64,000 nucleotides of DNA from Achatina immaculata (lineage: Eukaryota; Mollusca; Gastropoda; Stylommatophora; Achatinidae): the NCBI GenBank assembly GCA_009760885.1, contig CM019703.1:12558959-12622958 (forward strand), read 5' to 3'. Under the pieces are notes generated by a model. The model had not been told where the DNA came from and did not search any database. It saw only the letters and a program-made list of their open reading frames with translations. Of the stretch, positions 32,166 through 44,139 are shown piece by piece (the first letter of the stretch is position 1; every line of letters begins with the position of its first letter). Made by a program: the position numbers and the translations under genes.

Positions 32166-32550
32166 GCTCTTTCATAAACTACAGAAATCTAGTCCCTTGG
32201 ACCTCCGTCTAGAACTTGCTTCTAACTCTGACCAAACAACCCCGAGCGGTCCTTTCAGAAGAAGCTTATAGAGTTGAATTTAAGAAAGACAAAAAGTGAA
32301 GAAAAAAATGTGAGAAAAGTAGGATTTTAAAAGCCGAGTGATTACAGCACTACCTTCACTACACCAGTGTTTGAACTGTGTCTGTGAGTCGCTGATTTGT
32401 AACTGACTCATCGTAGAGGGGCAAAACGATTTCTGAAAAGACAAATTTTTCTTCAACAGCCAAATCAAAGCCCTTTATTGCAGGAATGTGACTATTTTAT
32501 TCAGCCTTTTTCAATGACTTTTTTCTCTCCCTTTTCTTGCTTTTCTTATA
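32166..32550. other. Unassigned sequence
   Basis: No gene or repeat recognised. Confidence 0.5.
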
Positions 32551-32554
32551 ACAG

Positions 32555-33110
32555 CTGATGGAAAATGTCACAGCGAACTAAAAAGCAGACGTGCTCAGGC
32601 CAAGTCAGCATTCCAGAAAATGAGGATCATCTTGTGCAACAGATCCATATCAATGGAAACAAGATTCCGAGTACTTAAATGTTACATCGAGCCAATTTTG
32701 TTTTATGGATGAAGCATGGTCCATTAATATGAGAGTACAGCGAGAAATGGAGGCCATGGAAATGTGGTTCATAAGAAGGGCGTTGAAGATATCATGGACA
32801 GCTAAGAAAACCAGCGAAGAAGTCTTAAGAGGGGCTGGGGTTAAAAGGCAAGTTACAGCAAAGATCACAGGCAGACAAGCGAGATTTGTAGGACATTTCC
32901 CGAGAAGAGGAAAATTGGAACACATTGTAGCAACTGGAAAAATTGAGGGAAGAAGAGACTGAGGAAGACAGAGAGAGAAGTTACTGGATGGGCTGTCAGT
33001 GTGGCTAGGAAGAAAGTCACCGGCGGATCTCATAATCAAGTCTAAAGACAGGGAACTGTGGAGAGAAATGATCGCCTACGCCACGCGGCATGGCACTTGA
33101 TTGATTCATT
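32555..33110 (+). pseudogene. RT-D retrotransposon C-terminal fragment
   Basis: The plus strand encodes RAQAKSAFQKMRIILCNRS, then EAMEMWFIRRALKISWTAKK, the ARFVGHFPRRGKLEHIVATG block and, after a stop at 32960, the REKLLDGLSVWLGRKSPAD and KDRELWREMI end, closing 'ggcatggcactt'. The order matches RT-B closely, so RT-D and RT-B are sister families. It is 5'-truncated downstream of the RT core. Confidence 0.9.
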
Positions 33111-34085
33111 CCTTGCTTATATTATCGACCTTATCTTTAGATTGTTCTTGTATAATTATTTTCGAAAAGTTATAAACGTTTTCGTCACTTCGATCAGCCA
33201 TACTTTTATTCTTTCTCAGAACGTTGATTTTTTAAAAAACTCTTTATCTATCAAACCAACATTTTTGAGATCACATTAAAAAAGTTATAATAAACAGCCG
33301 CCATGATTTTACTGAGAGAGATAGATCAAAGGCTTATAATAAGTTTATATGTTAATTAAAACTTTGAATTCCTAAATAAAATAGACACAATCAAACAGAC
33401 GCACTTTTAGCTTTATGACATTTGTGAACTAATCTATTTAAAAGGCTTAAGGCTGCACAAGAGTTGATTCAAACTGGATTTTGCCGGGTCAAGAAAGGTA
33501 AGTGATAAAAATGTAACTTAAAACATGTTAATTATAAAATGTTAATTATAAAATGTTAATTATAACTCAGCGCGTGTAGGTTCACACATAATTCTATGTA
33601 TTCCTCTCTACCTATTTTCTTCCGTCTTTTCCATACAATAAAAGAACTGCAAGGATGATGGATCACCAGAACAACGCGGGGCCAAACGGAAGACAAGCTT
33701 TTGTCCCATTCATGCAAATAATGGATCATCCATTCCAGTTAGTTCCAAGATTTCCACGTCTTCTCACTTTCCCTTTCTACATTTCTTCCCCAAAAACTTT
33801 CTTCCTGATTTGGAAGATTTTAAGTGTGCTACGTTGCTAAAGTGGTGATATTATCTAGGTCACCATGGACAGGTCGTAAAAGGAGCTAGATGTGAGAGAC
33901 GCGGCATACAGTTTGAGAACCATTTGACTTGATATTTTTTATATATCTAAAATGTGTTACGTAAATGGGAAACAACTTCATTGGTTATTTTATACGCGAC
34001 GTATCTAAAATATGTGACGTATACACAAACACAATTTTGAAAATGAAATAAAAAGGTTAAAAAAATTGTCAGTTTCAACCCTTCT
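33111..34085. other. Unassigned AT-rich sequence
   Basis: A 16-bp 'atgttaattataaa' direct repeat occurs three times near 33526-33562. 'aacggaagacaagcttttgt' near 33685 weakly recalls repeat T. No gene is recognised. Confidence 0.4.
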
Positions 34086-34089
34086 CTCC

Positions 34090-35290
34090 CCACGTCCAAG
34101 GGATATTGGTAGTTTCTACTAGCTCCAAATCTTTCATAAAAGGTAGTTTCTACTGACTTCAAATCTTTCATATATGGTAATTTCTACTTTCTACAAATCT
34201 TTCATAAGTGGTAGTTTCTGCTTTCTACAAATCTTTAATAAAAGGTTGTTTCTACTGACTTCAAATCTTTCAAAAATGGTAATTTCTACTTTCTACACAT
34301 CTTTCATAAATGGTAGTTTCTACTTTCTACAAATCTTTCATAAAAAGTTGTTTCTACTGACTTCAAATCTTTCAAAAATTGTAATTTCTACTTTCTACAA
34401 ATCTTTCATAAATGGTAGTTTCCACTTTCAATAAATCTTTCATAAAATGTAGTTTCTACTTTCTACAAATCTTTCACACATGACATTTTCTACTTTCTAT
34501 AAATTTTTCATAAAAGGTAGTTTCTACTAGCTGCATATCTTTCATAAAACGTAGTTTCTACTAGCTACAACTCTTTCATAAATGGTAGCTTCTACTGACT
34601 ACAAATCTTTCATAAATGGCATTTTCTACCTTCTACAAATCTTTTATACATGGCAGTTTTTACTTTCTACAAATCCTTCATAAATGGTAGCTTCTACTAG
34701 CTACAAATCTTTCATAAATGGTAGTTTCTGCTTTCTACAAATCTTTCATAAATGGTAGTTTCTACCTTCTACAAATCTTTCATAAAAGGTAGTTTCTATT
34801 GACTTCAAATCGTTTATAAATGGTTGCTTCTACTGTCTACAACTCTTTCATAAATGGTAGTTTCTACTTTCTACAAATCTTTCATAAATGGTACTTTCTG
34901 CTTTCTACAAATCTTTCATAAATGGTAGTTTCCACTTTCTACAAATCTTTCATAAATGGTAGTTTCTACTTTCTATAAATTTTTCATAAAAGATAGCTTC
35001 TATTTTCTACAAATCTTTCACAAATGGCATTTTCTACTTTCTATAAATTTTTCATAAATGGTAGTTTCTACTAGCTGCATACCTTTCATAAAACGTAGTT
35101 TCTACTAGCTACAACTCTTTCATAAATGGGATTTTCTACTTTCTACAAATCTTTCATAAATGATAGTTTCTACTTTCTATAAATCTTTCATAAACGGTTG
35201 CTTCTACTGACTACAACTCTTTCATAAAAGGTAGTTTCTACTGACTACAAATCTTTCATAAATCATAGTTTCTACTAATTCCGACTCCAC
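34090..35290. repeat. 34-bp minisatellite, 1.2 kb
   Basis: About 35 units of 'ctacaaatctttcataaa' plus 'tggtagtttctacttt', well diverged, with alternative 'ctgacttcaaatc', 'ctagctacaac' and 'ctttctataaatt' versions mixed along the array. It is the largest tandem array in the window. Confidence 0.95.
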
Positions 35291-35584
35291 GTTAAATTGC
35301 TTTCGATGCTGACTTCTTTTTTTTTCCCTACAGGCTATCCCTGACTCTGTCTTACACAGTACATTTACAGTGACTGTTACCCCACCTGCAGGCCCACTAC
35401 CCATCCAGCATTTGCTTCCGGTTTGTTAATCCATAACTCCGACTCCACAACCTTAACATCACCCACAGACATACATCCAACCCACGTTCCAACTTCATGA
35501 AACTTAATATGAAATATTGAAGCCCACCATGAACCTCATCATGAATTAATGAACCTCACTGTGAATTATATAACTTTAATGAAA
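35291..35584. other. Unassigned sequence
   Basis: Short direct 'catgaa' repeats ('catgaacctca', 'gaattatgaacc'-like) occur before the retroelement. No gene is recognised. Confidence 0.45.
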
Positions 35585-36167
35585 ATATAATGAGGAATGT
35601 TAGAGAAGATGTAGGCAAAGAACGTTACAATGCCATAGCATTTGGAGGTTATGAAATACCAGAGATTAGATATGCTGATGACGCAGCATTACTATCCACA
35701 ACACAAACAGGAATGGAAAAACTAATTATGTCAGTCTGTAAGAACAGCGATGAGCAAAACCTCTATCTCAATACGAAGAAAACTAAATTGATGACAACTG
35801 ACAAACCAAACAAGGCAGCTGAAGTATGTGTCAATGACGAAAAATTGGAAGAAGTGGAGAGTTTTGAATATCTTGGATCACTACTAACTAATAATGGAGA
35901 TACAATGAGGGAAATTAAAAGGTGGACATCCATCACTCTTCAGAAAGTACAACTAAAGAATCTGTGGAGAGGAACAGACAGAACTACAAAAATAGGATTT
36001 TTAAGGGCACGCATCTTTCCCATCGCAACATATGCCTGCGAGACCTGGACATTTAACAAAACAGCTGAGAAACACATAAATGCCTTTGAATTTAAATGCT
36101 ACAGAAGAGTTCTTCAAACATGATGGGCACAAAAAAGAAGAAATATATCCATACTACAAGAACTTAA
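35585..36167 (+). pseudogene. RT-A reverse transcriptase, C-terminal half, interrupted
   Basis: An open frame of 177 codons from MRNVREDVG (35590) carries IRYADDAALL, with the catalytic YADD at 35671-35682, then SFEYLGSLLTNNGD, FLRARIFPIATYACETWTFN and the FEFKCYRRVL block. The stop at 36121 is followed by residues that still fit the family. It is the only RT-A copy here with the active site. At 36168 it is cut by an RT-B insertion and resumes at 36996. Confidence 0.92.
36156..36167. repeat. Left 12-bp TSD of the nested RT-B copy
   Basis: ACAAGAACTTAA here and again at 36996-37007. The repeat lies within the RT-A reading ILQELN, and the RT-A sequence continues after the second copy. Confidence 0.95.
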
Positions 36168-36945
36168 CGATCATCACAGAACCAGGCATAAAAATTGGAG
36201 GATACAATATTATCAACCTTCGTTATGGTGACGACGCAGTACTGATAGCTGAGAACCAACAAGACCTCTTGGATAAAGTTGCCAAAGAAAGTGAACAGAA
36301 AGGCCTTACTTTGAGCATCAAAAAGACAGAGACTATTGTTATATATAAGAAACAGAATCCACCAGCATGCAGTATAAAATTAAACGGAACTATTCTAAAG
36401 CAGGTGCAGAAATTCAAATACCTTGGAGCAGTAATAACTTCAGATGGGAAATGCAGAACAGAAATTAGGAACAGAATAGGCCAAGCAAAGACTGCATTTC
36501 AGAGAACGAGAAACATATTAGCTAACACATCCTTATCAATGAATGTTAGAAAACGAGTCCTAAAATGTTATATTGATCCTATCTTGTTATACGGAAGTGA
36601 ATCATGGACAATAGGCAAGTCTGCACAAAAATCATTGGAAGCAGCAGAAATGTGATTTATTAGAAGAATGTTGCGAATTCTTCTAATAAATCACATTTCT
36701 TTGTCAAAAAGATAAGAGAGAGGCAATGTACTTTCATAGGACATGCAATGAGAAGAGGGGGCATTGAAAATATTATAACAACAGGAAAAATAGAAGGAAG
36801 AAGATCAAGAGGAAGACCAAGAGAAATGATACTGGACAGTCTGACGGGATGGTGTGAGAGGAGATCACCAATTGAGCTGATGGCCTGCATGAAGGATCGT
36901 GTACTAAGGAGAAGCATAATAGACAACGCCAGTCGGCACGGCATC

Positions 36946-36995
<50 letters not shown>
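36168..36995 (+). mobile_element. RT-B retrotransposon, 5'-truncated, nested in RT-A
   Basis: The 828-bp insert starts just upstream of the RT catalytic block (IKIGGYNIINLRYGDDAVLI, YGDD at 36224-36235). It continues in one open frame to EAAEM at about 36650, then contains a 24-bp palindrome (36646-36700) replacing part of the coding region, then CTFIGHAMRRGGIENIITTG, SRGRPREMILDSLTGW and SRHGI. It ends in about sixteen GAT repeats (36946-36995). Confidence 0.95.
36646..36700. repeat. Perfect 24-bp inverted repeat with 7-nt loop
   Basis: The left arm (36646-36669) and right arm (36677-36700) are exact reverse complements, separated by 'gttgcga'. The left arm is normal RT-B coding sequence. 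The right arm is a new inverted copy, and roughly 75 bp found in the other RT-B copy (22026-24320) are missing after it. Confidence 0.95.
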
Positions 36996-36996
<1 letters not shown>

Positions 36997-37300
36997 CAAG
37001 AACTTAATACTGAAGAAAGCTGGCTAGTAAAGAGGATTAAACAAAGAAAACTTTAAAATTTTGGACACATTAAACGTCATGATAATCCTGAGAAGACGTC
37101 TTGGAAGGGTACATAATGGGAAAAGAGAGGAAGACCAAGGCGAAGACGGCTGCAATACATCGTTGATGATCTGCAAATGGATGCATCAGCAGCAGGCCAT
37201 CTTGCTCACAACCGAGGGGCCTACAGGAGTGGTGTTAGGGAGGCAAAGTTCCGTAAGGGACATGCAAATGAATGAATGAATAAATGAATGAATGAATGAA
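36996..37300 (+). pseudogene. RT-A retrotransposon 3' end, continuation
   Basis: It resumes after the TSD with sequence equivalent to the 1515-1881 copy, then the block around QMDASAAGHLAHNRGAYRSGV, then 'gggacatgcaaatgaatgaa' and about eight AATG-type tail units. Together with 35585-36167 it forms one RT-A insertion of about 890 bp. Confidence 0.9.
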
Positions 37301-37304
37301 TGAA

Positions 37305-38488
37305 CTATGAATTATTGAACCTCACCATGAGTTACTGAGCCTCTCCATGAATTTCTGAACCTCACCATGAGGTACTGAACCCACCATGAATTACTGTCTG
37401 AAAACATACTTGCAAATCGTGACTAGTACCTGTACGCTCATAAAATAACTTATAATATAACAATGCAAGTGTTATAATTCAACGGTATATGCAAGTTAAT
37501 CTGTTTAAGATTTATGAATAACATTCAGACATAAATAGCTGAAAAAAGTAATTTTAAAAAATACATAGGAACGCTGAAATAGGTACTTACAGTTTGTTAT
37601 ATATAACTTTGCCTCAATCACCCATTTAAAACACATCATGTTTATATTTAGTCCAACGGATAAGTTCAGAAGTTTGCACTTATATACGAATAGTTCTATT
37701 CCTTCCTACAACAGAATAAAGCCATAAAAAGAAAATCGCCCTGCAGATACTTAGTAACGAAAATCTATAATAAAAAAAACCTCACATCACAAAGGCTGGG
37801 ACCCGCTTCTGTGATAAATTTTCAGTGACAAAGTTCCAGGATGTGGCTGGGCTCCCCCGGCTGCCGTTGCTTGCTGGTCGCTGAGAGCTCGGGAGAAGTA
37901 AGCGAGTCAGTGCGAGTCTCTCTACCTGGTGCCGAGCCGGCGGGTGGGTATCCGAGGACAGGTCCTGGATTTAAGTAGGTCAGGTGGGTTTCCTGTACAA
38001 AATTCCTACAGCATCTAGAATCTAGACTAGAAGGAAAAGGATAAGAAGAAAGTTAAAAACAAAGGAGAGAAATGCAACAAGGAAGTCCACTCATATTAGT
38101 CCAACAACTCAACTTGTTGCTGCCTTATCCAATCAGACAAGGAATGTTTTGTCAAATTTTATTGACAAGGTAACAGCAATAGTTTGCACTACTAATGGCA
38201 GAGTAAACTGAATTTGCCAGGAAATCCATTAACGAGCATCAAAGCCAAGCGCAATGTTGAATTGATCATAGCAACTGTTCACTCTGATCCTAGAAAAACA
38301 AGTGTGTGTGTGTGTTTGTCGGGGGGGGGGGTTGTGTGGTCGTTATTTGTGCCAATTCAGGTCTGATATCTCCATTTCATGGAGCTAACCACGAGATGAG
38401 AAGCAAAGCTTGAAGGATGTTATACCATTTACACAGAGTCACTAGCACCTACTGAAACGTTGCCGGTGTTTTGGACTCTGGTTTCTCT
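37305..38488. other. Unassigned region with a short GC-rich patch
   Basis: 'atgaattactgaacctca' type repeats occur at 37300-37400. A GC-rich patch at about 37840-37990 stands out from the AT-rich surroundings and contains a GTAAGC. It could be a promoter or first exon of a host gene, but no coding evidence exists. A GT/G run lies at 38303-38333. Confidence 0.4.
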
Positions 38489-38489
38489 C

Positions 38490-38890
38490 TTCTGACTCCT
38501 CCATTTTGACTCCTCTATTTTGACTTCTTTATACTGACTACTCTATTTTGACTTCTTTATACTGACTCCTCTATTTAGATTTCTTTATACTGACTACTCT
38601 ATTTTGACTTCTTTATACTGACTACTATATTTTTACTTCTTTATACTGATTCCTACATTTCTACTCCTCTATTTTGACTTCTTTATACTGATTCATATAT
38701 TTTGACTTCTTTATACTGACTCCTCCATTTTTACTCCTCTATTTTGATTTCTTTATACCGACTTCTCTGTTTTGACTCCTTTATACTGACTCCTCTATTT
38801 TCACTTTTTTATAGTGTCTCCTCTATTTTGACTCCTCTGTTTTGATTTATTTATACCGACTTCTCTCTTTTGATTCCTTTATACTGACTC
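38490..38890. repeat. 28-bp minisatellite, degenerate
   Basis: About fourteen copies of 'tgactcctctattttgac' plus 'ttctttatac' with many substitutions and some half-units. Confidence 0.9.
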
Positions 38891-39780
38891 CTCAATTTTT
38901 TTGCTGTTTCACTCTAACACCGTCATAAATGTTACATTTCTATCGATTCCAATCGCACTCAGAATAGCCCCAACTATAAGCTTCACCTCCTTCTTTCCCC
39001 ACCCCCTCCTCTATCTACTGTTCAATTCCGACTCTTTCATAAGAAAAAGTACACCCGCACTAAATCAAACACCACACAAAACTGCTGACATTTCTTGTTC
39101 TATTCTTTTTTCTATACCGACTCCTGCATTAATGATACATTTCCACCGGCATGCACTAAAAGTGGGAGCTTGCGACTTCGATTATATAATCTTGAATCTA
39201 ATTTAAAAATGGGACCTGCTGCTCTAATAGAACATTCATCTCGAAATGTACTAACCACGCGTACATGGTACTTGTATGACCCGATAAGCCCATTATCCTG
39301 TGTCTCTGGAGTTTTGAGTGCAAGAGATCCTGCGCGTCTGTCGCTCAGAAATAATAGCTGACAAACCAACGAATTTAAATAATGAATGATGCATGTTTTG
39401 AAAAGTTTCGACAAGCGCATGAATTATTTTTTTTTTTTTTGCTTTCAGCTTAGATGTAGCTTTATGGCTACAAGAGTTATTTTTGTGTGTGTGTATTTGC
39501 TCTTTTTGTTGCTGTGCTACAAGTTCAGAGAAAGGGGTCGGATACTTTTGCATCACAGACAGCAGTTCTTCGATTTCATACGCATTTTCAATCAAAGACC
39601 AAATGGGCCTATGTGTGTGTGTGTGTTGTTGTTGTTTTTTTTTGTTCTTAATTCATTAAGACCAAATGACGTTCTATTTAACATAATGAAGATTTATGTT
39701 CTTGAACGAAGATGTTGGTGGATGCAGGCTGTCATAGTTTTCAGTATGCGTGAAACTGAGCAACTGCCCTTTCAGGCTTA
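38891..39780. other. Unassigned sequence
   Basis: Several overlapping frames of 80-131 codons occur on both strands. None has a domain, and the longest (39386-39781) is rich in Phe/Leu/Val from T-rich and GT-rich tracts. No gene is supported. Confidence 0.4.
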
Positions 39781-39783
39781 GCT

Positions 39784-39860
39784 GTTTGTCACAAAGCTTG
39801 TCACAAAGCTTGTCACAGAGCGTGTCACAGAGCTTGTCACAAAGCTTATCACAGAACTAC
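39784..39860. repeat. 12-bp tandem repeat
   Basis: Six copies of 'cttgtcacaaag', which encode LSQS repeats in one frame. Confidence 0.9.
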
Positions 39861-39925
39861 AACACAGCCAAGACCTTAAATAACAGGTACTTAGAGAGTC
39901 CATCAAGTCGGAGACGCATGCTATT

Positions 39926-39950
39926 GTTGCTGCTGCTGCTGCTGCTGTCT
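39926..39950. repeat. (TGC)n microsatellite
   Basis: Seven 'tgc' units. Confidence 0.85.
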
Positions 39951-40239
39951 CACTCGAACTGCAAGCTGTACAGTTTTACGCTGTGATGATGTTGGAACAC
40001 AAGCATCGTTTCGAAATAATAGTGGGCCACAGCGGCCAGCTTTGAAGATCAAGGAGTGGATAAACAAAGCACGCTTCTCAGTGAACTCAACCACCCTAAG
40101 GATCGCGGGTCAAGCCCTCCCCAGCTAGCCTGTCTGAGCCTGTTCGTTAAGAAAATAAAACTGACGGATGGTAATAGGTCTTGGCGAGGTCTGATTTCGC
40201 TAGCCCTGATACCCGTGCCTTGACTCTTGCGTAGTTGTC

Positions 40240-40440
40240 TTATCTTCCTGAAGAAATCGTGCACACTGCTCCACGGAATGAGGAGACTTTTCTGTACTGC
40301 AGAACGTCATGAACGATGTGGTACACCGAGCCATGACTAATCTTCAGTTCTCCAGCTAACTCATCGATTGTTACCAACCGATCTTCCCGTATCATTCGTT
40401 CCACTTTAGCGTTAGCATCAGGCCTATTCGCAATGTTAGA
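40240..40440 (-). pseudogene. Mariner transposase fragment, helix-turn-helix
   Basis: The minus strand encodes NAKVERMIREDRLVTIDELA and GELKISHGSVYHIVHDVLQY, the second helix-turn-helix of mariner transposases (ISxGSxxxIxxDxLxYRKV). Neither the catalytic domain nor TIRs were found nearby. It is a different, older element from the one at 1209. Confidence 0.8.
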
Positions 40441-41400
40441 CTTGCAGGCTGAAGCGGGCTGCATCCACCCAGATTTTATACCCTACTTTAAACTTCCTGA
40501 GCCACATGTATACTTGCTGAAGCAACCCACGTTGAATATCTGCAGGTTTCTCACCTTCATTATCCAAGAAACGAATAACTGGACGAGCTGTTCATCTCTC
40601 GTGCATGCTGCCAAGAGAACGGCCGTCTTTTATCTGGTCTGCTGACGTCATATTTGCAAAGTGGCCAACGTGTCTCCGCGCGCGCGCACACCCACACCCA
40701 CACACACACACACACACACATCTAGTGAGAGACGACAAGGCATATTTGTTCTGCAAATATCTACTACTGGAGTTAGATTTTTTATAGCAAAATTAAAGTT
40801 ACTTTTCGACTCGGCTTTGTCAAAATTTGAAAAATCTTATGTATTCTTTGCATTCCCGCTATATATATTTTTCTGCGGGTCTGCTAGCGTCCAAGGTTTT
40901 TAATTTAACACACACAAAAAATTATTCTTCATAGGATTCTAGGAAATGATTGCTTTCATTCGCCCATGGCTATCTGAACATGGCTTCTATTAAGGAGCTA
41001 AATCCTTTCAGGCATCCGATTTAGAATTTATTGGGTTTCCTTATTATGGGCAGTGAACTATAATTTTAGCTTGGCTCGTTCGCTCAGGCATTCATTCTCT
41101 GCTGGTTTCCTGAAGATAGCAGGGCTACAGTTTCTTCCCGGGTAGGATGGGTCACTCATTTTTTAATGCACGTGATCTCCAGGGAGAGGATAGAAATCTA
41201 ATATGGGAAATAATATTTGCTCAAAATTTGAATGTTGTGGTTGTTAGACCTCAGAGAGTTAAATATGCTCACTGGGATATAAGGGTTACAAGGGACAAAA
41301 ACAAAAACCAAGAAACAATTTAATGAACTATCTGGACATAACGTATAACGATGTGTCCCCGCGGATTTGATTGATTCATTATTTGATTGAATGATTGAAG
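40441..41400. other. Unassigned region with a CG/CA dinucleotide tract
   Basis: A (CG)4 run followed by (CA)n covers 40677-40718. No gene is recognised. Confidence 0.5.
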
Positions 41401-41531
41401 TTTATTGGGAAAAGTGAAGAGAGAGAGAAAAAGAGAGAGAGAGAGAGAGTGAGTGAGAAACCTTCCCTTGTCTTGAGGAATAAGTGAATGTACTTGTGAT
41501 AGAGGATTTTTAATCTAATACAGTGATGAGG

Positions 41532-41599
<68 letters not shown>

Positions 41600-41600
41600 A
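41400..41600. repeat. (GA)n and (AT)n microsatellites
   Basis: A GA-rich tract lies at about 41417-41456. A pure (AT)n run of about 29 units lies at 41537-41594. Confidence 0.95.
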
Positions 41601-41900
41601 TGAAGAAGGAATAAAACTTAGTATAGAGGGAATATGATTGTTGGAGCGGGGAATGTAAAGTATACTTAAATTTTGGACTCAAGTCATGTGGCTCCAGCGT
41701 CCCATATTCCTGAATGTAATGGTTCTTCAGCGTCAGGCGGATTCTGTCATCAGAGTGACATTGTTTAATGGCTTTTGCCACAAAATCAGATTTTCCCCAG
41801 TGGCTGGAACCGTTAAAATGGTTAGAGAATGGTTTAGAATAATTCTGGGTGTTATCACAGAGATTTTTCTGCACGCGGTCACCTAATCTGAGACTAGTTT
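41601..41900. other. Unassigned sequence
   Basis: The minus frame (41515-41943) includes TSLRLGDRVQKNLCDNTQNY and reads into the microsatellite. 'HCRDRIGDSVYCLL..GQTGR'-type motifs are not seen. No domain assignment is made. Confidence 0.35.
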
Positions 41901-41904
41901 TGCC

Positions 41905-42130
41905 GTGGTAAATGGCAAATTTCTCTTTTGGAAACTCCAACACCTAGATAAATGACAAATTTCTCTTTTGGAAACTCCAACACCTTGGTAAATGGCAAAT
42001 TTCTCTTTTAGAAACTCCAACATCTTGATAAACGATAAATTTCTCTTTTGGAAACTCCAACACCTTGGTAAATGGCAAATTTTTCTTTTGGAAACTCCAA
42101 CACCTTGGTAAATGGCAAATTTCTGTTGAC
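41905..42130. repeat. 40-bp minisatellite
   Basis: Six units of 'ttttggaaactccaacacct' plus 'tggtaaatggcaaatttctc'. An isolated partial unit ('tttggaaactccaaaacc') occurs at 42978-42995 beyond the intervening repeats. Confidence 0.95.
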
Positions 42131-42394
42131 TCCAGCTGCGCTTCCAGAGTCCTAGATGAGCGTTTCTTTCTTGACAATGTTCATCTTCATCTGTCCGCCG
42201 GTCCTGAGCTTCATTCTACAATCCAGGAAGTGCCTAATGCCGTGGCATTTATTTCATTATACATCATTCCATCGATCCTGCTCGCCCACTTCTTCTAGCT
42301 AATTTATTACCTGCTTACGTGCTTCTCTATCCTCGCTTTCTCCGGTGTCAAGAAGTAGTTCATCTTCTTCTTCTTTTTCCTACGCCTCTCATAC

Positions 42395-42450
42395 CCTCTC
42401 TCTCTCTCTCTCTCTCCTTCTTTCTCTCTTTCTCGCTGCCGCTGTCTATC

Positions 42451-42548
<98 letters not shown>
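42395..42548. repeat. (CT)n and (TATC)n microsatellites
   Basis: About twelve CT units (42397-42417) are followed after a gap by about 25 TATC units (42445-42548). Confidence 0.95.
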
Positions 42549-42619
42549 AAAGTTATCTTAAACTGCTCTTACAGACACCGAATACAATTAATTGTTTTCT
42601 GAATAGTCCCAAAAATTTT

Positions 42620-42851
42620 GTTTAGTAGATAGTCATTTATAATGTATGTAGTTACTTCTGTACTGAGTGAATGTTTAAGAGCGAAACGTAAATGTTATAT
42701 TTTATTTTATGTCTCTCAGCTTCAATGTTAGTTATGTTTGTTATATGAACAGCATATTTGTAGAATGTCTGGAATAGAGTGAAAGATGTATGATAAAGGG
42801 CAGAATGTCAGACGGGCCTGCGTGCCAATTCTTAACCCTTTTGAAATAAAG

Positions 42852-42935
<84 letters not shown>

Positions 42936-42936
42936 C
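42620..42936 (+). mobile_element. Interspersed repeat T, copy 2, with (TATC)n tail
   Basis: It carries 'gaaagatgtatgataaaggg' and 'gacgggcctgcgtgcc', then 'aattcttaacccttttgaa' and 'ataaag', directly followed by about 21 TATC units (42853-42935). It matches 30109-30400. The microsatellite grows from the element's 3' end, like a retroposon tail. Confidence 0.75.
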
Positions 42937-43007
42937 TGTAGAACACGTCCCCCGGTACCTTCGTAAATGGGTCACTTCTTTGGAAACTCCAAAACCGTCA
43001 TAAATTC

Positions 43008-43050
43008 TCTCTCTCTCTCTCTCTCTTTCGCTCTCTCTCTCTCTCTCCCT
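43008..43050. repeat. (CT)n microsatellite
   Basis: About eighteen CT units with interruptions. Confidence 0.9.
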
Positions 43051-43344
43051 CTGTGTGTTTATGTGGTTTTTTTTTCTTCTCTCTGTCTTTCCTTCTTTCT
43101 CTTTCTTGTTCTCTTTCTTTCTCGCCTGTCACATAAGTGGTCTCACCAACGCTGTTTATTTCGAAGGAGGACATCAGAAACCATGGCCTGGCGTCAAGCA
43201 CAATGATAACAATCCCGGGCAAGCCTTTCATGTAGGAAAATACTCTGTTAAAGCAGTTTGCATCTCATTTCCCCCTTCTTTGTTATATCCTCTTCAACAT
43301 TTTTTGTAGCTAACAATAAGAGGATTCATTGTAATTCTCCCCCT

Positions 43345-43605
43345 TCTAAACTCTGTCGTGGTGAGTTTGAATACTGAGTGTCTCCAGCTGGAAGCAGGAG
43401 TTCGAATCACGATAACATATATGGGTTTTTCTTTTCTTTTTTTTTTCCTCTGTATTTTTCGTTGCTTTCCTCTCTCCTGGTTGAAATGACAATCTACGCA
43501 CTCTGTGATGGTCGCTCTGGGGAAGCGATCTTAATCTCTCACAAAACTCTTCAAAGGCGCAATCTAAACTGTTTAAAATAACAACACAACAACAACAACA
43601 AACTG
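43345..43605 (+). mobile_element. tRNA-headed SINE with (AAC)n tail, possible
   Basis: 'ctgtcgtggtgagtttgaat' may be a diverged A box, and 'gagttcgaatcacg' (43410-43423) is a good B box. A pyrimidine-rich body and an (ACA)n tail at 43580-43602 complete a typical SINE layout of about 260 bp. Only one copy is seen in this window. Confidence 0.5.
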
Positions 43606-44005
43606 ACAGGATAGCTGTCCTGATGTCCGTGCGTCTCTCGTGTCTCTCCGTCACCGTATTTCAAACATACAAACGATTATTTGTCGATAAAATTTTCGAA
43701 CTCTTTAAAACTCTTTAAACCGGCATCGATTGCTTCTGTTTTTACGCGCCCTGTTTCCGCTTTCTCGTGTTTTCTTCTTCTTCTTCTTCTTTTTTCTCGG
43801 CTACATGTGTGCTTTTAACGTAAGAGAACGTGAAAATTAAATTCATTCTTATGTGTGGTATGTGATATTGTTAATTACTGCATGTGGATCTTAAGAGCCC
43901 ATGGTAAAAAGTGTTGTCATTTTAATTATACTCATGCGCATTATATATTAGTATATGTTTGTATATATGTGTAGGGCTGGGTAACACTAATACATGGATA
44001 TATAA
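43606..44005. other. Unassigned sequence
   Basis: It contains a short (TTC)n at 43774-43793. No gene is recognised. Confidence 0.5.
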
Positions 44006-44008
44006 AAC

Positions 44009-44135
44009 TGTGGACCTGTAAGGGCACGACTTAATCCCTGTGGACCTGTAAGGGCACGACTTAATCCCTGCGGACCTGTAAGGGCACGACTTAATCCCTG
44101 TGGACCTGTAAGGGCACGACTTAATCCATGTGTCC
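44009..44135. repeat. 30-bp minisatellite, four copies
   Basis: Four nearly identical units of 'tgtggacctgtaagggcac' plus 'gacttaatccc' precede the S1 copy. The unit is a multiple of three, giving an artefactual LSRALTGPQG repeat. Confidence 0.95.
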
Positions 44136-44139
44136 CAGA

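Noticed and set aside
39386..39781. 131-codon frame with a hydrophobic start
   Set aside because: T-rich and GT-rich tracts explain the residues; overlapping minus frames are equally long.
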